A stretch of 64,000 bases of DNA from Tetracentron sinense (GCA_015143295.1 CM026554.1:32563531-32627530), one strand, 5' to 3'. Shown: positions 47,293-59,392, counted from the first letter of the stretch. Numbers and translations: made by a program. Notes: generated by a model not told the origin, from the sequence alone.

Positions 47293-48166
47293 TGGTTTGA
47301 GCTATAGTGAATAGATATGAATCTCTGTGGATGTAGTCCACATTGGATGAACCACATAAATTACTATATTACTTTTCTTTGTATTTATGTATTTTATTTT
47401 CCCTTCATTTTTTTCATCATGAGGAAGTTCACTCATATTAGAAAGATCTAGAACACACTTGCTCACCAGTTACCTCTATTGGCCATACATGTTAGTAGTT
47501 GTTTGGAACCCTAGTTACCCTAACATACATGTAATGCTCCAGACTGCTTTTCAATTATTACTGAAACTTTGCATTATAGCAAAAATAAATAAATAATAAA
47601 AACAACAAATAAATAAATAAGAATTTTAGACAACTTTTAGATTTGAGCTCTTCTTTATATTTAAAATTTTTATTTCTCTTTTTTCTCGTTTTTCATATTT
47701 TAATGAATCACCCAGTGGGGGTGTGGGTTAGGCTGACCCCTAACTGTTTATTATTAATAAAATCAAATTTGGGGGACATAAACCTTACCCCTACAAAAGG
47801 ATGAGTGAACTCATTTATTGACCATTCTTATTAAACCAAGACCAAAATTTATCAAAAAAAATCAAAGGATTAATACAAGAAAGAACTTGACGAGGATTAC
47901 AAAAACAAAAGAAGAACTAGAGTCACACCTTTTTCATTTTTGGTATATAAGCATTCAAACATTATGCATACACATACATATATGCCTGAACAAGTACATC
48001 CAAGAGTGGAGAGAGAGAGAGAGACAAACATGGCCCTAGCCTCAAGATGGATGCAATTATTATTATTTTTTGTAATGCATGCATGAACATATATGTCTAT
48101 GCATTCATCTAGGAATGTACAAACATAGTTGCTTATTCGTAGGTACGTGTTTAATTACATGCACGA

Positions 48167-48197
<31 letters not shown>

Positions 48198-51100
48198 GGA
48201 GCGAGAAATGCTAGCTGCCCCAGATGCAGAGTTCCAAACTCTCACTGTACAGTGAGATGGGTCCTGCTTTGATTCAATGCCTGCAGAACCGCTCTCCTTT
48301 TTCTATTTTTTTTCCAGTCTCATCCATAGCCCAACAATGACTCCAGATTTCCTTAAGGAACACATCTAGCCAGAGAATTTTCCTCCAGGATAATTGCCAT
48401 TGCGTAATATGCTAGAACAAGGGTACAATTTTATAAAACTTTGTTGGATAGTATTAATCGTAAGAGTTAAGGCTGACCAATTAAAGTTAACTGGATAGGT
48501 GGGGAAATCATGAGGAAATCCCAAGTGACTAATAACTTGAAATTACCTCCCTTTAAAATCCAATTTGGGAAAGAAGCTTTTTGGGAAATTGAAAGGAGGG
48601 CTTATTTGTTACTGGGCTCTCTCCAAATCAGCCCTCCTTTTTGTAGTTGTTGAGAAAGTAGGTCAAAACATAGCAAAGAAAAAAAAAATTGTATTTCTAT
48701 CACAAATTTAGTTAGGTTTTCACAATTTTTATTTTCTTCTCTCTTTTTACTTATTTTCACCCAAATATAGGTAAGATTCTTCTCCCAGTATTTCCAACTT
48801 AGTATCTGTGTATCTCCAGTCTCCACTTTGTGCTAAAAAAAAAAAATCAACCAGACATGGGAGGCCATCATTGCCTCAGGTCCACGTGTGGACGATCTCA
48901 GAACACCCTTGTTTTTATATTTAGGTCGCAGGTCACCCTCATTCACATGCGTCGCGCAGGCAAAGCACATGCTCGTGTGTTGCATTTTCTTGGTACTTTT
49001 CGAAACATGTGATTCATGTATGATTTTTTTTTTGGTAACAGTTTGGTTTAAAAGAACAAAGAAAGGAAGAATAATACCAACTAAAACTTTGGAGCAAAGG
49101 AACAAAGACCCCTCTACAAGATTGAGATAGGGTTTCCAAAAACAAAAGGATTTAATTAGGGTTGGTGAAGATCTGTGTATAGTAATCATTTTTGTTAGGC
49201 CCTTCGAGAAAGCTTACAGAATAGAGAACCTCTCTCAGATTTTAGTAGACCAACTAAGACTGTAAGATAGTAGGTTCCCAGAATTGTAAAAAAAAAAAAA
49301 TAGAGTGCTAAAAATTAATATATGAATATATGTAGTAGAATAAAGAAATGGTAGAAAATAAGAAAAAAAAAATTGGGAAGTTGAAAGCTTTCATAATAGA
49401 AAACCCATCTCAGATTTTAGTAGAACTAAGAGTACTGTAAGATACTATGTTCCCCGAATTATATATAATAAAAAAGAAAAGCGAAAAAGAAGAGTGCTAA
49501 AAAATAATAATAATAAAAAAAAGTGAAAAAGAAGATTGCTAAATATAATAGACAAATATAAGTAGTAGTATTATAGTATAAAGAAATGGTAGCAAAAAAC
49601 ATGTGAAGTTGGGTAGGTAAACGTAGTTATGTTCCCCAATGCTTAAAAAGAAAAACATAAAATAAAGAGTTAAGTACGATTTTGCCGCCCTAAACAAAAA
49701 ATATCAGGAGCATTGTTTGAGATGTACCCAAAGAGGAGTATGTATTCTATTAAAGCAGTCATTAGCGGACCCTGGGTCCGTTTCTCATCTTACCCCATGC
49801 CTTGGTGTCACTTTTAACAATCAATTAACCTTGGTTAAGTTTAAATAAATTAAAGTTAAAGATTTTGGTTTTTTGTTTTTTATTCTCTGAAAAACCATGG
49901 TTGGATTGTTTAACCCTAGGAGTGAGTGAATCTTAACTACAGAGTTGATGAGTATTCAAAATTAAGGTTTGGACCAATGAGAACCAACCATTTAGTTAAA
50001 AAATGGAAACCACACGTATACCTTAAGTGTTTTCCATTCTAATGTCATATTTATTAGTGTTTGACTTTTATATGTATATTTAAGTATATGCCTTTTTAGA
50101 TAAGAAAATTAAAGACATACCATATTTGATAAACATGTCAAAAGCATGCCTTTTAATCCTGGACTCCTGTCAATATCGGTTGTATGGGTGGCGAATTCCT
50201 TATGAAGCACGTGTGATTAGTCTGAGCCTTCCCTATGTTGTAAGTACAAAGTAAACTTTCAAATTCTTTCAAATGTTTCGTGGAAACTATTACGAGGAAA
50301 CAAGAAATGGAACAATAACAAGAGTTATAACCGCAGTAACAATAACAACCTAGTCCTGTGTGGGTTTGGTTTCCAGGCCTTAAACAACCAGAGTTGGTCC
50401 CGAAAAACTCTTAGCCGAATCGCTATCACCATGCTTGAAGTTCTTAGCCAGTTTTTCCGCCCTGCAGCTCCCCCATCTTAGTGTTGTTCCTGGTATTATT
50501 CGTGACATTCGAGCGGGGATTACTTTTCTCATCCACATGTTTTGGAAAAACTTCGAATTTGAATCCCCTCGTCCCTTACTTAAACAGGGCTAGATACCAA
50601 TTGTCGTGTCCTACTCCTAAAGTCAAGTCTTCTTAATGGTCACTTTCGTTGATTGAGCATACTGGAAAGCAGTGCTCTCAAAAATACAAAAAGTGATGAG
50701 CAGGAAAAGGTAGTGTTGATCACTACTATGGCTCTGTTTGCCAATATTTCAAATAGTTGGTGGATCGGTTCTTTGCATCTGCATTGATGTTTTCACTCCC
50801 CACTCTCCACCATAAAACAAGTCCTTGCATTAGTAGTATGAGTTTGTTGATCGCGTAAGGGCGATCCATCTTGATGACGAATTCCACACTAACTGCTACT
50901 CACTCCTTTCTACTGCTCCGCTTGGTAGATTTTTTGTCTTTTTAGTGTTTGCGTTATAAAAGAATGGGTTCCTTAAGGGTCAGGAGATCGCTATAGGAGT
51001 GGTTGCTTGGACTTAACATTATGACACCTTAACGGCTACCTTATGTCTGACTGTATGTATATGTGTGTGTTTAGAGAGAGTGTCAGTTACATACATAATA

Positions 51101-51820
51101 ATAAAAAAATAAAAAAAAGATATCCATATTTATCAACAAGAAAGAAAAAGGAAAAGAGAATAAAAATGCATGGCATGCCCACTAATGACTAATAATCATC
51201 CTGGAGGGACTGTTTAAGAAAAGACAAGGCGAGGAATGTGTGTAATTTATGGTGTGGTTATAGTGGTGCCGGCAAAAATTCCTCACCATTCCAGTAGGAC
51301 CCAACGCAGTTTCCTTGAAGGTGTGCACGTCACTACCACCATGACCGTGGGAGACAGGGAATCTTCACAACCAGCAAAAGGCATCCCCTCCTGATAACGA
51401 CAGTCCCTAGAACATCCATTTCAGCTAATAAAAAGAATAATGCTTCTTTGTATTCTAATTTAAAATGTGATCAGCTAAAAATTAATTCTGGCAGAAATAT
51501 TAAAAATAAGAGCAATAATCCTCTATTTTGGCTATAAATTTTTTTCCTCTAATTCCCAAGGTTAGATGCTTTAATTCAGGGATTAATGAATCTTAACTAC
51601 AGTTATAAAGGAATTAAAAGAGAACACGTGGCAAAAAAACGGAGTGAGACTCATTTTCCCTCACCTCGCACGAGGAAGGCACCATTTTCTTCAAAATAAA
51701 TCGAGGATTCTTCACAATTCCATTAGGACCCCATCCCTGATTCTTCATATTTTTGATTTGCTGATCTAAAAAAATTAAATACAGAAAAAAAAATAAAAAA
51801 AATTCAGCTGAAACCGAGAA
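47293..51820. other. Long AT-rich spacer with small repeats, no gene
   Basis: No supported coding region. A (CT)n run lies at 48169-48193. A ~170-bp direct duplication lies at about 49208-49380 and 49381-49590 (GAAAGCTT, CTCAGATTTTAGTAGA, AAAGAAATGGTAG in both). 49765-50010 resembles the GGACCC ... ATTGGTCC part of the OCT1 intron repeats. A minus-strand ATTGGTATCTAGCC near 50590-50605 looks like a tRNA-Met primer-binding site, but no LTR pair was identified. Confidence 0.45.
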
Positions 51821-52285
51821 TGACGAGCGTTGGGCTAGTGGTCAAGGCCACGCCTCAAGATGCGGAGGTCAATAGTCAGGGCGGAGCCAGGTGGGGGCCC
51901 TGTGGGGGCAGGTGCCCCCACTCAACTTTTGAAAAAATTAGTCATAAATAATAAATTCTGGGGGCTACGCCCGGAACCCCATCCTCTACGCTCAGAATAT
52001 TTCATACCAATCTAATAATTCGCTATATATCCATCAACAATTACTACCATTTCCACCAACCATCACGTGCCCCCCACTATTGGCTCCATTCCTATCTATA
52101 GTAGTTGAGTTCGAGTCCCTTTCCCTTGTTGGCCACCCTTCAGGATTATCCTGACTTTCCTAGAGTGTAGTATAACGGGATCTGCACACCCCGAGGGACT
52201 TAGTGGGTGCTCTAAGAGGGTTGCTCTAAGAGGCCAGGATACCCTCGTTCCAAACAAAGAATAATTTTTTTTAAAAAAAAATGAA
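51821..52285 (+). mobile_element. tRNA-derived SINE, interrupted by a MITE
   Basis: The head carries an RNA polymerase III box A-like TAGTGGTCAAGG (51835-51846) and a box B-like GAGTTCGAGTCCC (52107-52119). The 3' part ends in a T-run and an A-rich tail near 52266-52282. Once the inserted MITE (51877-52094) and one target copy are set aside, boxes A and B lie ~47 bp apart, within the range for tRNA-like SINE heads. The family was not named. Confidence 0.62.
51877..52094. mobile_element. hAT-type MITE inserted in the SINE
   Basis: The ends are CAGGGCGGAGCCAGG and, inverted, TAGGAATGGAGCCAATAG; both lead into G-rich GTGGGGG text. The flanks TCAATAGT (51869-51876) and TCTATAGT (52095-52102) agree at seven of eight bases, as expected for an aged hAT 8-bp target duplication. 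It splits the SINE between its two polymerase III boxes. Confidence 0.72.
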
Positions 52286-52399
52286 TGGAGCAACATTTTG
52301 GTATTTAAAAACTTTTGTCATGGAGTACTTTTCAAGTAAATTCCGTCCTTAAAACCTTCTTATTGACTGATATATTGGTAGTTTCAGACTAGCTACTTA

Positions 52400-52670
52400 T
52401 CCTTAATTAAAATTTTCTTCTCTACTCTTGTTTAACACTCCTCGAATCTTTTTCCACCTTGAGATTGTCCATTAGAGTCTCCAGTGGGCAATACTCCTCC
52501 TTGTGAATCAGCTCCGTGTGATACTCTTTCCATGATGGTGGCATCTTGGAGATGAGAGTGCTAACATGGAAGTTCCCTCCCAGAACCATTCCAGGGAACT
52601 GATAGCCTTTGTTATATCTGGAACTCATGGAGCTGCTGCAGAATGTTTTTTTTCCCACCTTTTTGAACTC
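52400..52670 (-). mobile_element. Ty1/copia gag fragment
   Basis: The minus-strand frame 52422-52658 reads STLISKMPPSWKEYHTELIH and then EYCPLETLMDNLKVEKDSR, the wording of the UBN2-type copia gag around its conserved LPPSW block. No LTR, primer site or pol part was seen beside it. It is an isolated fossil piece. Confidence 0.72.
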
Positions 52671-54053
52671 TGCTTAATTTGTAATATTGAACTTCTTGTT
52701 CAAAACTATACAAACAAATATGTAGGGTATGCCCTATAGGTCTTTACCATGCTTCATCTTTTTGGAGTGTTGATCGTATACTTGATAATTAGAGAAGTAG
52801 TTGAGTATGTGGCTATGTGCAGTTAGGGTGTTATCAAGCCGAGTAGTGGGATGTTCAAGCTCGAGCTAGGCTTATTTATTAAAGGGTGTTTCACCTAAAA
52901 GGACATGCTTTGCATTTTTATTATCTAAAAGGGCATGCTTTTGACATATCTAAAAAAAAAGGGGATGTTTTGCATTTTTATTATCTAAAAGGATATGCTT
53001 TTGACACATTTACCCCTCAGCTATGCTTATAAAAAGTTAAAAAAAACCAAACACTAGAAGGATAATATTAGAATACATACCCTTTTTGGTAAAACTTTTC
53101 AAACCATGCCCTTTAGGTTATTTTTTTAATTTAGGGTGACAAAACGGTACTTATCCCTATATTAAATAAACAAGCTCGAGCTTTTAACACATGAACTCGA
53201 GAAGTTCAGCTTTATTCATTAGATATAACAATTTATTAGGTTTTAATTTTACTTTATTATCCTCGTATAGGCAAAAAAATTATAGTGTTACCTAAAATTT
53301 TAGGAAAAGTTTATAATTGTATAAAGGATACTCTTATTATGTAAAATGCATTATATATTATTAATCTTTACTAGTATATAATAAATATACTGAATTTTAA
53401 GATTTAAATGAAGTAAGTTTATTTACATAATTTAGTAGGCTAATTATATATATAATCGAGTCAGGCTTTTAATGAGCCGAGTAAGGGTGTGTTCAAGCTT
53501 GACTCATTAACTAAATTAGCTCGAAAATCAAGCTAGAGCTTGCCTTGTTTATTAAATCAAAGAACGATCGAGCTCGAGGTTTTAATGAGCCAAGTTCGAG
53601 TTGTTGTGCCTTTGGAGTTGCAGCTTTAAACTCTTCATTGGTCAAGCCTGATCGAGAGGGGATGCCAAAGCATTCTTCTATCGAAACATAATTGACATTG
53701 GTTTGGTTGAGTTTTATCATCTTTTCCATCCTGGAGAGTTCTTGTCGTCAAATTAGGGCCTCTTCTCGAGGGTTCTAGTTCTAAGGTTTGAAAGTAGCCA
53801 TAAGAATAAAATATGTTTGTATTTTTGGATATCTAGGCTATAATCTTGAACAACTGGCTGCTTTAACATAGTAACTAATAATAATTGTTAGTATCACTTA
53901 GCTCAGAGTCAGAAAGCCTCCCACTTATAAGGGACATGGCACCATTATCTCCGTCATTCAACCTAGCTAGCTCAAATTCTCTCTGCCTATCCATACGAGT
54001 TGCACTACTCTACTAAAATGACATCCTTGTTCAGAATTCCCAAATAAAATAAC
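52671..54053. other. Spacer with CTCGAGCT-rich old repeat
   Basis: Words such as AAGCTCGAGCTAGGC, CTTTTAATGAGCC and GATCGAGCTCGAGG recur at 52840-52870, 53165-53205 and 53460-53610 in both orientations, suggesting a decayed inverted-repeat element. AAAAGGGCATGCTTTTGACAT and AAAGGATATGCTTTTGACAC-like direct repeats lie near 52928 and 52988. The 72-residue minus-strand frame at 53511-53729 was not recognised. Confidence 0.45.
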
Positions 54054-54637
54054 TGATGTGGGAAAAGTACCAATAGAAATAACTAGATGGAAAAGAATAA
54101 ACAAAAAAAAAACACACAAAGGAACACAAGAGATATACGTGGTTTGGCAACAACCCGCCTACGTCTACGGGTCAAGATCCGATCACTTCTTTATTCACAG
54201 AAACTTTGAGGAACCAGTACGAAAGCACTCAACTCGCCTTCTCTATTAAAACCCAAAGAAGAATCTCTATCTATCCTCCCTTAAACCTTTCCCAAGCCCT
54301 AGTATGCTTTAACCCTTTCTATTATCTCCCACTCCCAATGCAAAAGCATTCCCTTGATCATTCGATTACAACCCTAGACCCATAAATACGTATTTATAGG
54401 CCTAAACATGGAGTCCTAGACAAATGAAAAGTCCCCCAATCGGAATAGGGGTTTCCCAAAGCATAAAACACTTACAATAGCAATTTTCCCGAAGAAAACT
54501 GTGCACCTGGGCCGTTAAATAGCGTCCCAGCCGATCGATCTCCACTTGGGCAATCTATCGCCGACCGGCGATCGATCTCCTTTGGTGGGCGATCAATTGC
54601 CCCTTTGTTCTTGTCGAATCCGAGCCAAACTCCAACA
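54054..54637 (-). repeat. 3' LTR of the small copia element
   Basis: Begins TGATGTGGGAAAAGTACC on the plus strand, matching the repeat at 56420 (TGATGTGAGAAAAGTACC), and ends CCAACA at 54637, next to the polypurine-like tract. CGATCG-type palindromes cluster at 54532-54598. Confidence 0.75.
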
Positions 54638-54978
54638 TTCTCCACCTTGGCAAGAATTCCGCGACACCACCACAACCAAGAAAACCGATTTGCTAATCAT
54701 CAAACAAACCTTCAAGATAGAACACCACATCACCCACATCTAGGAAACACTCCTACTTTGAACCAAAATCTCTCTCAAAATTTTGAAACCCGTTTGCAAT
54801 TACCGTAAACCCATTTGTAAATACCGTAAACACCCCTTTGACCTTGCACATCTCTGCACCATCTATGATCGAGACCCACTAACTACATACATCCTCAAAT
54901 CCACCCCGGAAAGCACTCCACCGGATTCGATAAAACATGGTCAAAACCCATGTGTAGCTTGAAAACTCATTCTCCAAT

Positions 54979-55596
54979 CTAGATGAACCCCGGACGAGGA
55001 TATAGATCCGTCCTCTCCATCAAAGGCATAACATCACCATCTCCAACTTTACGAAAACCTATCGGAATACCCATCTCTGCACCGACTGCGAAAGAGACTT
55101 TGGGTGAGCTTTCTACTCTCTGCATCACATCAGGTTTTTGTTTTCCTGCAGACCTTGTAGTCGCTCCGCCTATCACTGTATTCCCCTCTAAGAGATATAA
55201 TCCACCATACTTCTTTCCCTTCATCAAAACTAAGCAACCCTGCTTTTCGCATTTTATTTTGATAACTCCACCTGCAACTGTGTAGCAACAACCATCGGAG
55301 TCTAATTGCCTGAGTGATATTAAATTCTTTCGCAACTTAGGGACACAAGTTATGCCTCCCAAAGTCCGAATAACTCCATCAAACATTTTAATCTTTACAT
55401 TACCAAACCCCGTGATTTCACATTCACATCCATCACCCAAGAACACTTTTCCTGTCCCTTTCTGGAATGTATCAAAAAATTCCATATTTGAGAAAATATG
55501 ACATGAAGCCCCCAAATCTAAAATCCACTCACCAGAAGAACTGTTCATACCTTTAGAGACTGTGAAAGCATCTCCAATGTATTCTTCATTGTCCAT
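54979..55596 (-). mobile_element. Protease and pre-integrase region of the small copia element
   Basis: A 205-residue frame. An aspartic-protease-like DLGAS block lies at about residues 27-31, followed by the usual LGDGCECEITGFG and PKLRKNLISLRQLD phrases and then the gag-pre-integrase text ending LYLLEGNTV. In active relatives the protease cuts the polyprotein; here it is part of a fossil. Confidence 0.8.
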
Positions 55597-55698
55597 TGCT
55601 ATTGCTGCCGAAGAATCTCTTCTGGAAGAATTCCTCTTCCCATCAGAATGCCTCGAACACTCTTTTTTGAAGTGCCCTAATTCTTTGCAAAGATAGCA

Positions 55699-56390
55699 CT
55701 AGACCTTGCCTTTTCCCTTGGATATGGATCTGCCCCTGCCTTTTCCAAATCCTTTCTCCAAGTCCTTTCTTCCTCCCGGAGCAACCAAGGCGTGATTATT
55801 TCCATCATGCGATGGCTTCCGCCTAATCTCGTAAGAGAGTAGCACCGCCGTGACCTCCTCCATTAGCAATGTCTCCTTGCCATACATGAGGGTTGTCACC
55901 AAGTGATCATTTGAGTCAGGAAGTGATGTAAGAAACCCCACGGCCTGGTCTTCTTCATCCACCTTGACACCAACTTTTTGCAGTTGATTAAAGATCTGGT
56001 TGAACAAATTAATGTGTTCCATGAGAACTACACCCTCTACCATTTTTAAGGTATTGAACTCCTTTTTCAAGTATAACCTGTTGGTAAGGCTCTTTCCGAT
56101 ATAGAGGATTTCCAACTTCTTCCAAAGATCCGGTACCGATTCCTCATCCATAACGTTATGCATCACGTTATCGCCAAGAAAGAAACGTATTGTGTTGACT
56201 GCCCTTGCCTCAATGTCCTCCCAATCTACATCGGACATTTTTTCTGGTTTATTGGAACCTCCCTTCAACGCCCTTACGAGACCCTGTTGAACTAGGATAT
56301 CCTTTACCCCCCTTTGCCTCAGATTGAAACTCCCTTTTCCGTCAAACTTTTTCAAGGAAAATTGCCCTGAATTTTTCATAGCAACTGAAA
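55699..56390 (-). mobile_element. gag region of the small copia element
   Basis: Copia gag core: KFDGKGSFNLRQRGVKDIL, then DLWKKLEILY-type text, LYLKKEFNTLKMVEG and GFLTSLPDSNDHLVTTLMYG, then a basic glycine-rich tail just before the zinc knuckle at 55657-55698. The reading frame extends upstream of the likely gag start into the LTR side. Confidence 0.82.
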
Positions 56391-56498
56391 AATAATTTAA
56401 CCTGGCTCTGATACCAATTTGATGTGAGAAAAGTACCAATAGAAATAACCAGATGGAAAAGAATAAACCAGAAAAACACACACACAAAGGAACAATGT

Positions 56499-57199
56499 GT
56501 GTCACCTCTGAAGCGTTACAAGAATTCCTTCTAAAGATGTTTTCCCTCTATTTAACAAAACTTCTTTCAAGCCCTCCAAACCACAACTCATCATCCTCCC
56601 CTAAAACATTCAATTATATCATGAAAGTGGGTCATATGCTTTTATGACATCTTATCCTAAAAGAAATCATAGGTGTTGGACGAAGACACCATTCCCTATT
56701 TAATAATCTCATGTTCTAATGGAAATCATAGGTGCTGGACAAAGACACCATTCCCGGCGAAAACTATATCCGTTGTTAGGCCTCAAACAACCCTATTGTA
56801 AGAGAACAGAACTATGGAGGACACAACCCTCAAATAGCTCACAAGAAAAAAGTGCAAGTAACATCTCAAATCCCTCTTGACTATCAACCCAAAGCAATCC
56901 ATACTACTGGAATAGGTAATGGGGGGAACACACACATCCATTCCCACGGAAAGACAATCCATAACTTAACCCCTTCACAAAGCAAGCTTAGGGTACATGG
57001 TGATCAAATCCCACTGAATCCCTAAGGAAAAAAAACAAGGCTTTTAATCAGTAAACCGCCTTCAATCCCTCGACCTGTTCTTGATCAAATCATTAGGAAG
57101 GCGTTGGAGTCAAAGCAACATCAATGGCGTTAGAGCCAAAACATTAGCAAAATATAAATCAAGATCTGTTCTTTGGATAAATCATCAGAAAAAGTGTTA
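56499..57199. other. Spacer with a ~62-bp tandem duplication
   Basis: AAATCATAGGTGYTGGACRAAGACACCATTCCC occurs twice (about 56663 and 56724) as a head-to-tail duplication. No coding region was recognised. Confidence 0.5.
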
Positions 57200-57760
57200 G
57201 AATCATTAATTCGCTATTGAATCATGATAATATTAGTTTATTAAAACCTCATGTGTAATCCACATGTCATTCATCCCGTAAAATATTTAATTTAATTAAA
57301 TCAAATATTCCAAGTGTCAAGCTTTTCATTATACGCCATCAACAAATTTTAACCATCTGATGGTATATGCATTTTTTCGTTCCACCTGCTTTGGATATTA
57401 TTTATATATTTATTGAGTTGGAATGTGTGGTCCATACACAAAAAAAAATCTATTTACTGATATTCTTGGATTGATTGTTTACAAAAAAATCCTAAGATTT
57501 ATATATTAATGAAATATATTGAAGGATGGAAATATAATATCCAAACAATTCTATTCTAACGTAATGACATACATTGTATCTCATTCACCTTTTTCACTAT
57601 TCCATTTTATTCACCAATACTTTTTCTCAAACACATAGGGATTGAGAAATCTTCATCGATCTACTGCAAATGGAAGTTCGCTTTTAGATCTTCATTGCAG
57701 CACAGTTAGATAAGTCGCGTTTTGTGTTGGCACCAAGGACATTATATATGTGGTTTCAAA
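57200..57760 (-). mobile_element. Decayed LTR related to the TRIM-like units
   Basis: The plus-strand text ACATACATTGTATCTCATTC ... TTTATTCACCAATACTTTTT ... AACACATAGGGATTG matches, in the same order, the LTR edge and polypurine region at 45170-45245. The copy is old and its edges are unclear. Confidence 0.45.
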
Positions 57761-58427
57761 ATGGTAATAGAGCTCAATTACAAGAAACTACAAATAATAC
57801 AAGAAACTACAAATAATCATTACTTTCATATGGAAAAATAAGATTTTAAGGGTAGTCCTTCGATCCTAAGAATAGAGAGATCAGAATTTCTGCTTTTAAC
57901 TTCTTAACTTTTTTTTATATCATTATTATCTCTTAAACATATTTATTATAAATTAATAATTATTATAATATATAATAGAGAAAAAGTTTAAAATATTATT
58001 TTGAATTAATATAAAAAACATGATAAAATATTATATATATATTTCGAGCTGAGTTGAGCTCAAGCAGAACCAAGCATTAAACAAGTCGAGCCGAGCCGAG
58101 CCGAGCCGAGCCGAATCAAACAGGGTCTGGCTTGAGCTTGGCTTGTTTAAACATTCGAGTACAAATAAAAACTTGGCTTGATTCTTTCAAGCCTAAAATA
58201 CCAACATGAGTGTGGCTCAAATGAGTCGAGCCAAGTCGAGCTAGCTTGACTTGAGTGTAGCCCTAGTAATGACTGGTGTCGTTGATTCTATGTTGAACGT
58301 TTACAGTGGTGGAGGTAGCTAATATAAACAAAACAATTGTAGGCTGCAAAGGAAGATGGTTTTAAGACTTGGGGACTTGATGTTGGCATGAATTAAGATT
58401 AGTAAGAAAATAAGTTTTTTAAAAAAA
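57761..58427. other. Spacer with GAGCC pentanucleotide run and TCGAG-rich repeat
   Basis: A (GAGCC)5 run lies at about 58088-58113 within TCGAG-rich text (AAGTCGAGCC, GAGTCGAGCCAAGTCGAGCT) at 58045-58260. It resembles the CTCGAGCT-rich repeat at 52840-53610. No gene was recognised. Confidence 0.5.
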
Positions 58428-58574
58428 GAATGCTAACCGGCCCTACTCTCAGTCAATCCATACTCTCACCCTCCATCAATCATTTGTCCATTTTTTTTTT
58501 GGTAAGAGAGTGCTTTAATCATCACTTAATGAACATAAGGTTGGTGGAGGGTGAGAGTAGGGCTAGCACTCCTC
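58428..58574. mobile_element. MITE with GAATGCTAACCGGCCC / GAGTGCTAGCCC ends
   Basis: The left end GAATGCTAACCGGCCCTACTC and the inverted right end GGAGTGCTAGCCCTACTCTC pair over ~30 bp, with CACCCTCCA on both arms. Related words (GAGAGTAGGGCTAGCATTC) occur at 60371-60395 and 60436-60462. Confidence 0.68.
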
Positions 58575-59106
58575 AAAAATAAATAAAAAGCTTTAGGACC
58601 AAATAACAGATTTATTGCTAATATTAGTTGACTGTTTATGAAATACCCATTTGATTTATCTAGAGATGAAAGATACATAAAATAGAAGTACAATTCAAAA
58701 AAATAATCTAACTAAAACATTGCAATGGGAGGGATAAAATAGACTTGCAAAAAGTATTATGGTCATAAAAGGCATTTGAAAAAAGGTTTTTAGAGAAGTA
58801 AAAGTCACATTTTAAATGAACTAAATGTTCACAAATAAATCTCTACTCACTTTATCATAATAAGTTGAGAAAAGAGATTAACCTTGACTCTTTGAGGTTA
58901 CTTATTATTCAGAGATAAAGCTTCTTATACTAAAATATTTAGACTAATTTTGATTAGACGTTCTTCAGATAGAGTTTTTTAGGAATAAGCCCTATATTTT
59001 AAAAAATTAAAGAAATAAACTCTATTTTCTAAAGTTACCAAATGCTATATAGTATTAATATACAAAATGTAACTATGAACAGGAGGTCTGGTTTAATAAA
59101 CCGTGA
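58575..59106. other. AT-rich spacer
   Basis: No open frame or paired repeat of note was recognised. Confidence 0.35.
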
Positions 59107-59240
59107 GAGCAACCCAAAATATGCCTTGACAGAGGTATTTTAGGAATTAAAGAAAAAAGCTTATTTGACAGAAATACACTTTTTCATATTTATAATTTCA
59201 AATTACCTCTGCCATAAGGTATATTTTGGGGTTTTCAAGT
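59107..59240. mobile_element. MITE with GAGCAACCC ends, copy 2
   Basis: GAGCAACCCAAAATATGCC at the left, AGAGGTATTTT against its inverted partner AAATTACCTCTGCCATAAGG, and a right end reading inverted AAAACCCCAAAATAT. The layout is the same as at 7607-7716. Confidence 0.62.
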
Positions 59241-59392
59241 ATCTCTTCATGCCACAAATCCTATTCGTAGTTAATCTCTTGATATAATCTAAATTTACCT
59301 TGTATTGCTTATTACGTTGCATAATTTACTTAAAAATCAATCAAAAATAAAAACAATGGCGATCAAAACGACAGAAAGAAAATAAACAACCA

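Larger units (their letters stand above)
54054..56498 (-). mobile_element. Small Ty1/copia element: gag and protease only
   Basis: On the minus strand: a partial LTR match at 56420-56498; a primer-binding site TGGTATCAGAGCCA (complement of 56403-56416); gag (56390 down to 55699, NSGQFSLKKFDGKGSF at its start, a UBN2-type core); a CCHC knuckle CYLCKELGHFKKEC (55657-55698); and a protease / pre-integrase region (55596-54979; EWILDLGASCHIF, then GGLYLLEGNTVIGGA). A polypurine-like AAGGTGGAGAATG precedes the LTR at 54054-54637. Integrase, RT and RNase H were not seen, so it is non-autonomous. Gag wording suggests a Tork/Tnt1-type lineage. Coding parts are well preserved, so it is probably younger than the other fossils here. 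Confidence 0.85.

Noticed and set aside
48833-49189. 118-residue minus-strand frame as a gene
   Set aside because: Low-complexity phenylalanine/lysine runs, no domain and no splice context.
50590-50605. tRNA-Met primer-binding site of another LTR element
   Set aside because: Only one short match; no paired LTR, polypurine tract or coding part could be found around it.
53511-53729. 72-residue minus-strand frame as a host gene
   Set aside because: Overlaps the CTCGAGCT-rich repeat, and no family motif was seen.
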